Shown here in pieces: positions 25,866 through 35,608 of a stretch of DNA of 64,000 nt; the first letter of the stretch is position 1; the number at the start of each line of letters is the position of its first letter. The position numbers and the translations under genes were made by a program. The DNA comes from Flavobacterium anhuiense (lineage in GTDB: Bacteria > Bacteroidota > Bacteroidia > Flavobacteriales > Flavobacteriaceae): assembly GCF_900101855.1 (NCBI RefSeq), contig NZ_FMVC01000010.1, forward strand, positions 1-64,000. The letters are read 5' to 3'. The notes beneath the pieces are model-generated. The model made no database searches. It worked only from the letters and a program-made list of their open reading frames with translations, and was not told the origin of the DNA.

Positions 25866-27109
25866 TGAAAAGAGTCGTCATAACAGGATTAGGGGCAGTA
25901 ACTCCGATTGGAAATAGTGTTCAGGAATATTGGAATTCATTAATAAATGGAGTAAGCGGCGCCGCTCCAATTACAAGATTTGATACAACACATTTCAAAA
26001 CTAAATTTGCATGTGAGGTTAAAAACTTTGATGTACAGCATATTTTCGAAAAAAATGAGATTAGGAAATACGATCTTTTTACACAGTATGCTCTGCATGC
26101 TACAGACGAAGCCATAAAAAATGCCAATATCAATTTTGAAAACTTAAATAAAAACAGAATTGGTGTAATATGGGGCTGCGGTGACGGAGGCATATCAACT
26201 TTTGAAGAACAATTTGGAGAATATAAACTAGGAAATGGATCTCCACGATTTAGTCCTTTTTTTATACCAAAAAGAATCGTTAACATAGCTTCGGGAGTTA
26301 TTTCTATTAAATATGGTCTTCGAGGAATAAATTACACTACAGCTGCGGCTTGTTCTGCGAGTAATACTTCCATCATAGATGCATTTAATTACATTCGCTG
26401 GGGCAAAGCCGATATGATTATTAGCGGCGGTTCTGAGGCTTCGGTTTCAGAATCTTCAATTGGAGGTTTCAATGCTTCAAAAGCATTGTCTACATTAAAT
26501 GAAGATTACACCAAAGCTTCACGCCCTTTTGATATCACAAGAGATGGATTTGTTTTGGGCGAAGGGGCCGGAGTTGTTATCTTAGAAAGCTATGAACATG
26601 CTATAAAACGAAATGCAGTAATCCTAGCCGAAATTGTTGGTGGCGGATTAGCTGCCGATGCCTACCATTTAACAGGAACTCATCCTGAAGGTGAAGGTGC
26701 CGTTTTAGGAATGGAACTCGCTTTAGAAGAAGCTGGAATTACACCAAATCAAATTGATTACATTAACGCCCATGCAACTTCTACTCCAACTGGTGATTTA
26801 AGTGAACTTAAAGCTGTTGAAAAAGTATTTGGAATAAATCCAAACGCGAATATAAGTGCCACAAAATCAATGACTGGACATTTACTTGGCGGTGCAGGAG
26901 CAATTGAAGCAATTGCCTGCATAAAATCTGTTCAAGAAAATATTGTACCACCAACTATAAACACTCAAAACGTAGAAGGAGATTTTGCAGACAAATTTAA
27001 TCTAACTCTTGGAAAAGCACAATCGAGAGAAGTGAATTATGCAATGAGTAATACTTTTGGATTTGGTGGTCATGTAGCCAGTTCTATATTTAAAAAATTT
27101 ACAGAATAA
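25865..27109 (+). CDS. Beta-ketoacyl-ACP synthase II-like condensing enzyme (FabF family)
   Basis: 414 aa. All catalytic residues present: Cys163 in TTAAACSASNTS, His303 in INAHATSTPTGD, His339 in TGHLLGGAGAIE; final loop NTFGFGGHVAS. It elongates acyl-ACP by decarboxylative condensation. Because it is co-transcribed with a TetR repressor and not with other fatty-acid genes, it is more likely a conditional, second synthase (membrane adaptation or response to an exogenous compound) than the housekeeping FabF. That last point is inference. Confidence 0.9.
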   Translation: MKRVVITGLGAVTPIGNSVQEYWNSLINGVSGAAPITRFDTTHFKTKFACEVKNFDVQHIFEKNEIRKYDLFTQYALHATDEAIKNANINFENLNKNRIGVIWGCGDGGISTFEEQFGEYKLGNGSPRFSPFFIPKRIVNIASGVISIKYGLRGINYTTAAACSASNTSIIDAFNYIRWGKADMIISGGSEASVSESSIGGFNASKALSTLNEDYTKASRPFDITRDGFVLGEGAGVVILESYEHAIKRNAVILAEIVGGGLAADAYHLTGTHPEGEGAVLGMELALEEAGITPNQIDYINAHATSTPTGDLSELKAVEKVFGINPNANISATKSMTGHLLGGAGAIEAIACIKSVQENIVPPTINTQNVEGDFADKFNLTLGKAQSREVNYAMSNTFGFGGHVASSIFKKFTE

Positions 27110-27139
27110 ATATTTAGCTAAAAAGTAAAAATCAATTTA

Positions 27140-27168
27140 GATCCCTTTCGTAATGAAAGGGATTTTTT
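27140..27168 (+). terminator. Terminator of the TetR/FabF-like operon
   Basis: ATCCCTTTC / GAAAGGGAT stem with GTAAT loop and T6; near duplicate of the hairpin at 25205-25236, so the TetR/FabF operon is bracketed by the same palindrome. Confidence 0.8.
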
Positions 27169-27358
27169 GTTTGGTCTCAAAACGTCAATTTATTTGAATT
27201 ATTGCGTGTTTATGAAAATTATATAAGGCTTCAAAAAAGTTGTGTAATATATTTTAACAAGTATAGGGCTAACTTTCGTATAGAATTTAATGAGTTGAAA
27301 AAAACTGTTAAATAATTGATTTTCAAATTACATAATTCACACTAAAAACAAAACCATT

Positions 27359-28117
27359 TTGATTCTCAATATTAAAAATACATTCGCCGAAATTGGAGAG
27401 ACGACTATATTCGCCAAAAGGTTCTTTAAGGAAGTTTTGATTCCGCCTTATGAGACCAAAGAGTTTCTCAGACAATGTTATGTCATTGGCTATAGATCTC
27501 TCCCACTCGTTGCTATCACAGGCTTTATTATGGGGCTGGTGCTTACGCTTCAATCACGCCCAACATTGGTGAAATTTGGTGCCGAATCTTGGCTTCCTGG
27601 AATGGTGGCGCTTTCTCTAATAAGAGAAATTGCTCCAGTAATCACTGCTTTGATTTGTGCAGGAAAAATTTCCTCTGGAATCGGTGCCGAACTAGGATCG
27701 ATGAAAGTTACAGAACAGATTGACGCCATGGAAGTGTCAGCGGTAAATCCGTACAACTATTTGGTAGTGACCAGAGTTTTAGCCTGTACTTTGATGGTTC
27801 CTATTTTGGTGTTTTTTGCAGATGCCATTGGAATTATTGGCGGTTATGTAGGCATTAACATTCATGGCGATGTCAACTTTTACCGCTTTTTAACCCAGAT
27901 TGTACAGTCTTTAGAATACTTAGATCTGCTTCCAGCCACTCTCAAAACTTTCTTCTTTGGATTTTTTATCGGAATTATTGGCTGTTACAAAGGTTTTAAT
28001 GCTTCTAACGGAACAGAAAGCGTGGGACAAGCTGCCAATTCTGCTGTGGTGACAGCATCGTTGAGCATTTTTATTATCGATATGGTCGCTGTACAAATAA
28101 CCGATTTATTCTTTTAA
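27359..28117 (+). CDS. mlaE: MlaE-type ABC permease
   Basis: 252 aa starting at a TTG (27359); no in-frame ATG exists between the upstream stop and this point, so a non-ATG start seems real. MlaE/permease hallmarks: ITGFIMGLVLTLQSRPTLVK, LIREIAPVITALICAGKISS, GIGAELGSMKVTEQIDAMEV and FFFGFFIGIIGCYKGFNASN. Multi-pass inner-membrane permease of a phospholipid (Mla/Mce) transporter moving lipids between membranes. Followed by its ATPase after one base and by the Mce substrate-binding protein. Confidence 0.92.
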   Translation: MILNIKNTFAEIGETTIFAKRFFKEVLIPPYETKEFLRQCYVIGYRSLPLVAITGFIMGLVLTLQSRPTLVKFGAESWLPGMVALSLIREIAPVITALICAGKISSGIGAELGSMKVTEQIDAMEVSAVNPYNYLVVTRVLACTLMVPILVFFADAIGIIGGYVGINIHGDVNFYRFLTQIVQSLEYLDLLPATLKTFFFGFFIGIIGCYKGFNASNGTESVGQAANSAVVTASLSIFIIDMVAVQITDLFF

Positions 28118-28118
28118 A

Positions 28119-28898
28119 ATGATGAAGGAAAAATTACATAAAGAACCTAAAACAAAAGAAAAAGATCAGACTCCAATTATCGAGATTAAAGATCTGCATA
28201 AAACTTTTGGTAAAGATAATGCCGTTTTAAAAGGCGTAAATCTCACTTTGAATAAAGGCGAAGATTTAGTGGTTTTAGGACGTTCAGGCTCTGGAAAATC
28301 GGTTACCATAAAATGTATTGTGGGATTGATTGAACCAGACAAAGGCGAAATTAAAGTTTTTGATCAAAACGTTCTTAATATCTCAAAAAGCGAGCTGAAT
28401 GAAATTAGAGTCCGAATCGGATTTTTGTTCCAAAGCGGAGCACTTTACGATTCGATGTCAGTTAGAGAAAATCTCGCTTTTACATTGACCAAACACAAAC
28501 GCGATTTAAGCCCTGAAGAAGTTGAAAACGAAGTAATGGAAGCGCTAGAAAATGTGGGACTGGCAGATGCCGTAGATAAAATGCCGTCTGAACTTTCGGG
28601 TGGTATGAGAAAAAGAATTGGTTTGGCTCGCACTTTAATCTTAAAACCAGAAATCATTTTGTATGACGAACCCACAACGGGTTTGGACACTATAACATCA
28701 AGAGAAATAAGTGAATTGATTCTGGACATTAAACACAAACAAAAAACCTCTTCGATTATTATCACCCACGATATGGCCTGCGCAAAAATGACCGCCGACC
28801 GAATTGTGGTTTTAAAAGAGGGTGTGATTCACGCCGAAGGAACATACGAAGAATTAGAAAAAGACGAAGACGAATGGGTACGCTCATTTTTTGAATAA
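28119..28898 (+). CDS. mlaF: MlaF-type ABC ATPase
   Basis: 259 aa. Walker A LGRSGSGKSVTIK, Q-loop FLFQSGALYDSM, signature ELSGGMRKRIGLART, Walker B IILYDEPTTGLD and H-loop IIITHDMACAKM. The SGGMRKR signature is specific to Mla/Mce importers. A ~20-residue charged extension (KEPKTKEKDQTP) precedes the domain. Energises lipid transport by the MlaE permease encoded just upstream. Confidence 0.93.
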   Translation: MMKEKLHKEPKTKEKDQTPIIEIKDLHKTFGKDNAVLKGVNLTLNKGEDLVVLGRSGSGKSVTIKCIVGLIEPDKGEIKVFDQNVLNISKSELNEIRVRIGFLFQSGALYDSMSVRENLAFTLTKHKRDLSPEEVENEVMEALENVGLADAVDKMPSELSGGMRKRIGLARTLILKPEIILYDEPTTGLDTITSREISELILDIKHKQKTSSIIITHDMACAKMTADRIVVLKEGVIHAEGTYEELEKDEDEWVRSFFE

Positions 28899-28920
28899 AG
28901 CAAAATAAATAATAGAAATC

Positions 28921-29751
28921 ATGGAAAAGCAATCTGGATATACTTGGAAATTGGGAATGTTTGTAACGATAGGTTTACTGCTTTTTATAATGGCCGTATA
29001 CTTTATCGGAAAGCAGCAAAACCTTTTCGGATCTACCTTTCATATTACTTCTCAATTTAAAACGGTAAGCGGTTTAGAAGTCGGAAACAATGTTCGTTTC
29101 TCTGGAATTAATGTGGGAACCGTAGAACAAATTCAGCTAAAAAATGACTCAACAGTCGTAGTGGTTTTAGTAATGAAAGAAGAAGTTCGAAAATTTATTA
29201 AAACCGATGCAACAGCCAGTATTGGTTCAGATGGTCTAATGGGCGACAAAGTGCTGACCATTTCACCCGGCGCCAAATCTAAAAAAGTTATCGAAGACAA
29301 CGGACAGATTGCTTCTGTTGACGGAATTGAAATGCAGGATCTGATGAAAAGCGTGAAGAAAAGTGTAGATAATGTCGGTATCATTTCTGAGGAACTTGCC
29401 ATTTTCAGCCACAGCATGAACAATGGGAACGGTGCTTTAGCAAGATTGGTGAAAGACGATAAAATGGCCAACAGCGTTTCGAATACGCTTTCTAATCTAG
29501 AAACTGGAACAAAAGGTTTCAGCGAAAATATGGAAGCTGCAAAAAGTAATTTCCTTTTTAGAGGTTACTTCAAGAAAAAAGAAAAGGAGAAAAAGGAGAA
29601 GGCTGAGGAAAGAAAAGAAAAACAAGAGGAAGCGAAAAAAGAGAAACAAGAAGCAAGACAAGAGAAGCAAGAGGAACAGGAAAAAGCTGCCAAGGAAAAG
29701 GAACAGAAAGAGAAAGAAGAACAGCAAAAACAGGAAGATGCCAAAAAATAA
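28921..29751 (+). CDS. mlaD: MlaD/Mce-domain protein with long charged C-terminal tail
   Basis: 276 aa. One N-terminal membrane anchor (LGMFVTIGLLLFIMAVYFIG), then the Mce domain (~40-115): FKTVSGLEVGNNVRFSGINV, GTVEQIQL, and SDGLMGDKVLTISPG. A helical linker follows. The last ~65 residues are almost entirely Lys, Glu and Gln (FKKKEKEKKEK onwards), predicted as a highly charged helix or disordered spacer that could span periplasm or bind envelope polymers; such tails are not part of the core family. The antisense strand here gives Phe/Leu-rich false frames. Confidence 0.9.
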   Translation: MEKQSGYTWKLGMFVTIGLLLFIMAVYFIGKQQNLFGSTFHITSQFKTVSGLEVGNNVRFSGINVGTVEQIQLKNDSTVVVVLVMKEEVRKFIKTDATASIGSDGLMGDKVLTISPGAKSKKVIEDNGQIASVDGIEMQDLMKSVKKSVDNVGIISEELAIFSHSMNNGNGALARLVKDDKMANSVSNTLSNLETGTKGFSENMEAAKSNFLFRGYFKKKEKEKKEKAEERKEKQEEAKKEKQEARQEKQEEQEKAAKEKEQKEKEEQQKQEDAKK

Positions 29752-29855
29752 TTCCAAATTTTAAGTTCCAAAATTCCAATTCTCATTTTATGCTTTCCTG
29801 AGCGTATGTTTCACAATTCATAATTCACAATTTATAATTCACAATCAAAAAGTAT

Positions 29856-32678
29856 ATGCCTAGTTCAATAAAACATACCGCCTTAAAAGTTTTAAAAATT
29901 ACTGGAATTACAATTGCAGTGATTCTGTTTTTGCTGTTTATAATTCCGCTGCTTTTTCCTGGAAAAATTGCCTCAGAAGTAAAGAAAATCGCCAACGAAC
30001 GTCTGGATACCAAATTGGAATTTACTAAATCTAAGCTGTCATTTTTTACACATTTCCCTTCACTAACTGTTGCTCTTGATGATTTGTCATTAACGGGTTC
30101 TAAGCCTTTCAGCAATGATACATTGCTAAAAGCAGATCAGGTCGCTTTTGGAATTGACATTAAGAGATTGCTTTTTGATAACGAAGTTAAAATCAACAAA
30201 CTGTATGTTTCTGATGCTTTGATTAATGTAATGGTCAATGAAAAAGGTCAGGCCAATTATAACATTTATGTAGCTCCTGAAGACAGAGATAAAAAAGAAG
30301 ATCCGAATGCTCCTGAAGAAGGAACTGCAATTCGACTAGAACGCATTGATTTACAAAACTGTCATGTAAAATATAACGACCGTTCCGCAAAGATTTTGGT
30401 TGACGCAAAAGGCTTTAATTATATAGGAAAAGGAAATTTGAGTGAAGATATTTTTGACCTCGCAACCGATGCAAAAATTGATAATCTAGATTTCTTTTAT
30501 GATCGAACTGGCTATTTGAGAAGAAAAAAAGTGAGCGCCGATTTAATTACCCGCATCAATACGCATGCACTTACCTTTATTCTTCAAAAAAATGAACTTC
30601 ATATCAATAAACTGCCTCTAAAATTTACAGGTTTATTTACCATTTTAAGAGACGGATATAAAATCAATATAAAAGCAGCTTCTGAAAATACAACTGTAAA
30701 AGATTTACTGTCTGTAATGCCTCCCGAATATTTAACGTGGCTTGAAAAAACAGAAATTTCAGGAAGAAGCGATTTGCTTCTTAGTTTTAAAGGAGATTAC
30801 AACGTTCAGAAAAAACAAAAACCAAACTTAGCTTTTAATTTAAAAATCAACGAAGGTTCGGTAAACTATAAAAATGCTCCTGTACCTTTAACTGATTTTC
30901 AAATGAATTTGAATGCCATGCTCCCGTCTCTGGATACCGAACAATTGCTGGTTAATTTGAGAACATTGAAATTTAAAGTTGGCGAAAAAGATTATTTTAA
31001 TGCTTATCTGCACAGCAAAGGTTTAAGCGAAATGTCGATAAATGCAAGTGTAAAAGGTGCTTTAGACCTTGCTGTAGTAGATGCTGCCTTAGGGCTTGAA
31101 AACATGGATTTAAAAGGAATTTTAAAAACCGATATTCAGGCTCGCGGGCTTTTTAGCACTTCAAAAAAATTATTCCCAAAAACTATTGGCGGTATTTCTT
31201 TGCGAAACGGATGGCTAAAAACAAAGTATTATCCAAATCCTATTACCAATATCACTTTTATAGCCAATATGCTGAATAAAGCGGGAACCTATCAAGATTT
31301 GATCATTGCTGTGGCACCTTTCTCTTTCGCTTTTGAAGGAAACCCGGTTTATGTCAATGCTACATTATCCGATTTTAGCGATTTGGCTTATAATGCAAAG
31401 ATTAAAGGCGAGTTGAATGTGGGCAGAATCTATCAGGTATTCTCACAAAAAGGTTTGGATTTAACAGGTTATGCCAAAGCTGATCTTTCTTTAAAAGGAA
31501 AACAAAGTTATGCCACAACGGGTCAGTATGACAAACTAGATAATAAAGGAACTTTACTTCTAAAAAATATAAAAGCAACCTCCGAATTGTTTCCGAAAGC
31601 GTTCTTTATCAAACAGGGAAATTTCCGTTTTCAGAACGAAAAAATGTGGTTTGAAAAATTCAATGCTGCTTATGGAAAATCAGATTTTGATATCAATGGC
31701 TATCTGTTGAACACCATTAATTACTTCTTAGAATCAAAAGGAACTTTGAGCGGTAATTTCAATCTGAAATCAAAATTGATTAACGTGGATGAATTTATGG
31801 CGCTCAAAGAAGGAGAAAATAATGATCGAGACATTAAAGTGGAATATGCCAAAGAAGATCATCCGAAAATGAGCGGTGTGGTCATTATTCCGAAAAACCT
31901 AAATGTCAGTTTAAATGCAAATGCAGATAAAATTGAATATAATAAATTGGTTTTTAACAAACTAAATGGAAAAATAGGTATAAAAAAAGAAGGATTTTAC
32001 TTAGAAAATATTACCTTTAATATCATTGACTGTGTTTTAGGGATTAATGCTTTTTATAAAGATGAGTCTCCAACCTCTGCACATTTTGATGCTCATTTTA
32101 CGGCAAAAGACTTTGATGTACAGAGAGCTTACAAAGAAATTCCGATGTTTCATGATATGGTCACAGCAGCTGAAAAAGCACACGGAATAATTTCTGTCGA
32201 CTATAAGGTAAAAGGAGATTTGAACGGAAATATGGGCCCTATTTATGAATCAATGCAAGGTGGAGGAACGATTAATTTACGTGATGTGAAAATTAAAGGA
32301 TTGAAACTTTTTGATGGAATCAGTTCTAAAACAGGGCAAAACGGTTTGAATAATCCTGATATGAAAGGAATTGAAATTAAATCGACAATAGATAAAAATC
32401 TTATAAATATTGAGCCATTTACCTTTAGTGTAGCCAGTTTTAGGCCAACCATTAAAGGAACTACAAGCTTTGACGGGCTTTTGGATCTGAGAATGCGTTT
32501 AGGTCTTCCGCTTTTTGGAATCATCGGATTTCCGATCGTAATTACTGGAACGCATGATGCTCCAAAAATTAAAATATTCAGTAAGACAGGGCAAGAAATT
32601 GATCCTGCTGTTTATGATGAAAAAAACAATAAAGTTATTCGAGAAGAAAAAGTAAGCAACCCCAAAACAAAGAAATAA
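29856..32678 (+). CDS. AsmA-like large envelope protein
   Basis: 940 aa. An N-terminal membrane helix (ITIAVILFLLFIIPLLFPGK) followed by IASEVKKIANERLDTKLEF and FFTHFPSLTVALDDLSL, the characteristic AsmA opening. The remainder is beta-rich repeats of the 'L.GKG..LK' type (e.g. GYAKADLSLKGKQSY) ending in a membrane-proximal segment DLRMRLGLPLFGIIGFPIVI. AsmA/VPS13-like proteins are thought to form lipid-conducting grooves between membranes. The location 105 bp downstream of an Mla module fits a lipid-homeostasis role. Confidence 0.85.
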   Translation: MPSSIKHTALKVLKITGITIAVILFLLFIIPLLFPGKIASEVKKIANERLDTKLEFTKSKLSFFTHFPSLTVALDDLSLTGSKPFSNDTLLKADQVAFGIDIKRLLFDNEVKINKLYVSDALINVMVNEKGQANYNIYVAPEDRDKKEDPNAPEEGTAIRLERIDLQNCHVKYNDRSAKILVDAKGFNYIGKGNLSEDIFDLATDAKIDNLDFFYDRTGYLRRKKVSADLITRINTHALTFILQKNELHINKLPLKFTGLFTILRDGYKINIKAASENTTVKDLLSVMPPEYLTWLEKTEISGRSDLLLSFKGDYNVQKKQKPNLAFNLKINEGSVNYKNAPVPLTDFQMNLNAMLPSLDTEQLLVNLRTLKFKVGEKDYFNAYLHSKGLSEMSINASVKGALDLAVVDAALGLENMDLKGILKTDIQARGLFSTSKKLFPKTIGGISLRNGWLKTKYYPNPITNITFIANMLNKAGTYQDLIIAVAPFSFAFEGNPVYVNATLSDFSDLAYNAKIKGELNVGRIYQVFSQKGLDLTGYAKADLSLKGKQSYATTGQYDKLDNKGTLLLKNIKATSELFPKAFFIKQGNFRFQNEKMWFEKFNAAYGKSDFDINGYLLNTINYFLESKGTLSGNFNLKSKLINVDEFMALKEGENNDRDIKVEYAKEDHPKMSGVVIIPKNLNVSLNANADKIEYNKLVFNKLNGKIGIKKEGFYLENITFNIIDCVLGINAFYKDESPTSAHFDAHFTAKDFDVQRAYKEIPMFHDMVTAAEKAHGIISVDYKVKGDLNGNMGPIYESMQGGGTINLRDVKIKGLKLFDGISSKTGQNGLNNPDMKGIEIKSTIDKNLINIEPFTFSVASFRPTIKGTTSFDGLLDLRMRLGLPLFGIIGFPIVITGTHDAPKIKIFSKTGQEIDPAVYDEKNNKVIREEKVSNPKTKK

Positions 32679-33193
32679 TGAGTTCTAAACCCCAACATAA
32701 AAGCAGTGCATTCGAAAAGTTTGCTACAAAAGTATCTAAAGCTGCGGGGAGTACTCCAGCTTTTATTGGTGCGTTGGCCCTTGTTGTGGGCTGGGCGGCT
32801 TCGGGACCTATTTTCGATTATTCTGAAACTTGGCAATTGGTCATCAATACCGGCACAACCATTATTACTTTTCTAATGGTCTTTTTAATTCAAAAAGCGC
32901 AAAATAAAGATTCGCTTGCCATTCAGTTAAAACTAAATGAACTCGTGGCATCAAATGAATTATCCAGCAATAGTTTAGTCGACATTGAAAATATGACCGA
33001 AGAAGAGATGATCATTATCCAGAAATATTATCATCATTTGAGCCAATTGGCAAAGAAAGACCGAACTATAAGAACTTCGCATTCCATTGCCGAAGCAAAT
33101 GAACTTCATAATCGTAAAAAAGAAAAAAATACAAAACCAGATAACATCAAAAAAACTACCAAGAATACCTCTAAAAAAATAACCAAAAAATGA
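32678..33193 (+). CDS. Low-affinity iron permease-like small membrane protein
   Basis: 171 aa. Two membrane helices, STPAFIGALALVVGWAASGP and NTGTTIITFLMVFLIQKAQN, with the F-D-Y-S-E-T-W-Q loop and 'QNKD..AIQLKLNEL' motif of the iron-permease (PF04120-type) family. The C-terminus is a Lys/Thr-rich tail. Starts at TAATG overlapping the AsmA stop and overlaps the next gene by 4 bp (ATGA), so three genes are translationally coupled. The iron-transport name comes from fungal relatives and may not apply. Confidence 0.8.
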   Translation: MSSKPQHKSSAFEKFATKVSKAAGSTPAFIGALALVVGWAASGPIFDYSETWQLVINTGTTIITFLMVFLIQKAQNKDSLAIQLKLNELVASNELSSNSLVDIENMTEEEMIIIQKYYHHLSQLAKKDRTIRTSHSIAEANELHNRKKEKNTKPDNIKKTTKNTSKKITKK

Positions 33194-34389
33194 AATTGAG
33201 CTCTACTGAAACCTATTGGCCGTTAAAAAATGCCATAAAACAAAGTTACCCTTCAATAGATTCTGATATTACCACCGACATTTTAATAATTGGCGGCGGC
33301 ATTACAGGCGCTTTAACTGCTTATAAATTACTAAATGAAGGAAAAAAAATTGTTCTTGTAGACCGTCGCGATGTTTGTGGCGGAAGCACTTCTGGAAGTA
33401 CGGCACTTCTCCAATATGAAATTGATGTTCCACTGCATCAACTCATTAAACTTCGCGGCACAAGATGCGCCGTAGACAGTTATCAGAATGGAAAAAAAGC
33501 AATTTTTGACCTTCGAAACATAATTGATGAAGTAGGTTGCGATTGTGGTTTCGAATTCAAAAAAAGCATTTATTTCACTACTTTAAAAAAAGATGTGCCT
33601 TATTTAAAAAATGAGTTTAAAGCCCGAAAGCAACATGGTTTTGAAATCAGCTGGTTGGGCAGATCAGAATTGCAAAAAATGGGGCTGAATGCCATTGCAG
33701 GAATTGAATCTAAAACTGCAGCTGTTATGGATCCGTTTAAACTTGCCAGTGATCTTCTGTTTCATTGTCATGAAAAAGGAATGCAGATTTTTGACCGTAC
33801 TAATATTGCTTCCATACAGCATCAAAAAGGTAAAATTATTGCCACTACAGACTCAAAACATGTTATTACGGCCGATCACATAATACACTGCACAGGTTAT
33901 GAAAGCACAGAGACTTTGAAGGAAAAAGTGGTCGATTTAAAAAGCACTTATGTAATTGCTTCTGAGAGCCAGTCTGATCTTCCAGAAAATTTCAGGCATA
34001 CTATATTTTGGGATACCGCTTCGCCTTACCATTACATAAGAACTACAGAAGACAATCGCATTATAATGGGTGGCGGAGACGAAGATTTTAAAGACACCAA
34101 TAAGCGTGATAAATTGCTGCCTAAAAAAGAACAATACCTTTTAAAACAATTTTTTAAACGATTCCCAGATTTAAATTTTAAAATTGATTATTCCTGGGCA
34201 GGAACTTTCGGAGAAACTAAAGATGGTCTTCCTTATTTCGGAAAGCCAAATCCGAGAAAAAACGAACACTACATTTTAGGTTTCGGCGGAAACGGAATCA
34301 CCTTCAGCATATTGGGAACAAATTCTATTCTAGATTCACTTTACAACAAAAAAAATACAGATTTGGATTATTATCGATTTGGACGTTAG
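33190..34389 (+). CDS. FAD-dependent oxidoreductase (DAO family)
   Basis: 399 aa. N-terminal Rossmann motif TDILIIGGGITGALTAYKLL then VLVDRRDVCGGSTSGSTALL, the glycine-rich FAD loop and the 'G-G-S-T-S' region of glycine/D-amino-acid oxidase relatives; C-terminal FAD contact YSWAGTFGETKDGLPYFGKP and LGFGGNGITFS. No export signal. Substrate unknown; members often oxidise secondary amines or amino acids. Coupled by ATGA to the upstream membrane protein. A perfect 19-bp hairpin terminator follows. Confidence 0.88.
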   Translation: MKLSSTETYWPLKNAIKQSYPSIDSDITTDILIIGGGITGALTAYKLLNEGKKIVLVDRRDVCGGSTSGSTALLQYEIDVPLHQLIKLRGTRCAVDSYQNGKKAIFDLRNIIDEVGCDCGFEFKKSIYFTTLKKDVPYLKNEFKARKQHGFEISWLGRSELQKMGLNAIAGIESKTAAVMDPFKLASDLLFHCHEKGMQIFDRTNIASIQHQKGKIIATTDSKHVITADHIIHCTGYESTETLKEKVVDLKSTYVIASESQSDLPENFRHTIFWDTASPYHYIRTTEDNRIIMGGGDEDFKDTNKRDKLLPKKEQYLLKQFFKRFPDLNFKIDYSWAGTFGETKDGLPYFGKPNPRKNEHYILGFGGNGITFSILGTNSILDSLYNKKNTDLDYYRFGR

Positions 34390-34446
34390 AAACATGCTAA
34401 GCTTCTGAGACGCCAAGGTGTTAAGTTTTTATTTTAAGTATATGAT

Positions 34447-34490
34447 AAAACCCTCAGATTTTGAGTTCTCAAAATCTGAGGGTTTTATTT
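34447..34490 (+). terminator. Very strong terminator
   Basis: Perfect 19-bp stem AAAACCCTCAGATTTTGAG / CTCAAAATCTGAGGGTTTT with only TT in the loop, then TATTTTAT. It sits inside a wider imperfect inverted repeat (GCTTCTGAGACGCC near 34400, GCGTCTCAGAACC near 34553), separating the convergent FAD oxidoreductase and AraC genes. Confidence 0.85.
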
Positions 34491-34582
34491 TATATATTGC
34501 TTTAGAGCTAGCGACTTTATTTTTTTGAGATGGCAAAAAAGCTTAGAATCTTAGCGTCTCAGAACCTTAGCAACTTCGGCCA

Positions 34583-35608
34583 TTAGGCCGTAATAGCCAA
34601 AGAATTCAAATTAAACTTATATTCTTTTGGACTGCAGTTGAATTTTTGTTTGAAAATTTTTGAGAAATAGCTTCTGCTGGTAAAACCAATGCAATACACT
34701 ATTTCTGAAATATTTAGATCAGAAGTTCTGATAAGAATTTCTGCTTTAAGCACTCGCATGTGCGTAATGTAATCGTTGACCGTGCGATTATGGATCATTT
34801 TAAAACCTTCTTGAAGTTTATTTGGAGAAAGTCCAGATTTTTTGCTCAAAGATTTAATTGAAAAAGCTTCTTCTGGATTTGATTTTATAAATTCAGAAAG
34901 TTCTTTTATTTCTTCTAGTTCTCTCAATGTCAATCCGTTTGACTCGTTTGCAAAAGCATGCAAGTCATCAGAATGCTGTTGAATTTCCATCGCAAGAATG
35001 ATTCTCATAATTCCTTCTTTCAATAAATTTCTAACAACTCCAGTTTGTGTGATCGAATTAAGCTGTTCGATTTTTTCGGCAATCTGTAAATTATAAGATC
35101 CGATATAGAAGAAATCTGATGTTTGGTTATTTTCAAAAAAAGTATCTTTTACCTGCTGATTTAAAGAATGAGCCTGATTTGCAGCGTCAATCTGAGTTCC
35201 AACAATAATTAAAGTCAGTTTTGTTTTTTTTCCTTTCTCGAAAAACAAAACGTTATCCTTATTTTGTTTTGATGAAACAATTGCCGTCTGAAATGTTTTG
35301 AGTTTTCGCTCCTCACCATTTAGTCCAAAACTATGCGATAAATTACCTTTAGAACAATAAGCAAAATAAATTGGCGACGATTTTACGTTTAGAATATCTA
35401 GTCTAATATCTGTTGAAAATGTCATGTCAAATTGAACGTAAGAGATATTATCGTTAAAAGAAGCGCCAATTATTGAACCTTCAGCAAAACTATTTTCAAC
35501 TTCTAATGTATATTCGTCTGAGTCAAAAGCCACCTTTCCGCCAAAACTAGTCTGAAGCTCATCAAATATATTTTGAGTTTTTTCTGTATTTATAGTAACA
35601 ATTTTCAT
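34583..35608 (-). CDS. AraC family transcriptional regulator
   Basis: 341 aa. The N-terminal ~230 residues form a ligand-binding-like region without a recognised name. The C-terminal AraC/XylS domain (~240-335) has both HTHs: SIKSLSKKSGLSPNKLQEGF and EIVYCIGFTSRSYFSKIFKQ, followed by KFNCSPKEY, the family's C-terminal signature. Divergent from the UDG-like gene (170 bp apart). Target unknown. Confidence 0.9.
   Translation of the reverse strand: MKIVTINTEKTQNIFDELQTSFGGKVAFDSDEYTLEVENSFAEGSIIGASFNDNISYVQFDMTFSTDIRLDILNVKSSPIYFAYCSKGNLSHSFGLNGEERKLKTFQTAIVSSKQNKDNVLFFEKGKKTKLTLIIVGTQIDAANQAHSLNQQVKDTFFENNQTSDFFYIGSYNLQIAEKIEQLNSITQTGVVRNLLKEGIMRIILAMEIQQHSDDLHAFANESNGLTLRELEEIKELSEFIKSNPEEAFSIKSLSKKSGLSPNKLQEGFKMIHNRTVNDYITHMRVLKAEILIRTSDLNISEIVYCIGFTSRSYFSKIFKQKFNCSPKEYKFNLNSLAITA

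Noticed and set aside
29497-29786. Phe/Leu/Ser-rich reverse-strand frames opposite the MlaD tail
   Set aside because: They are low-complexity antisense of a Lys/Glu-coding stretch.
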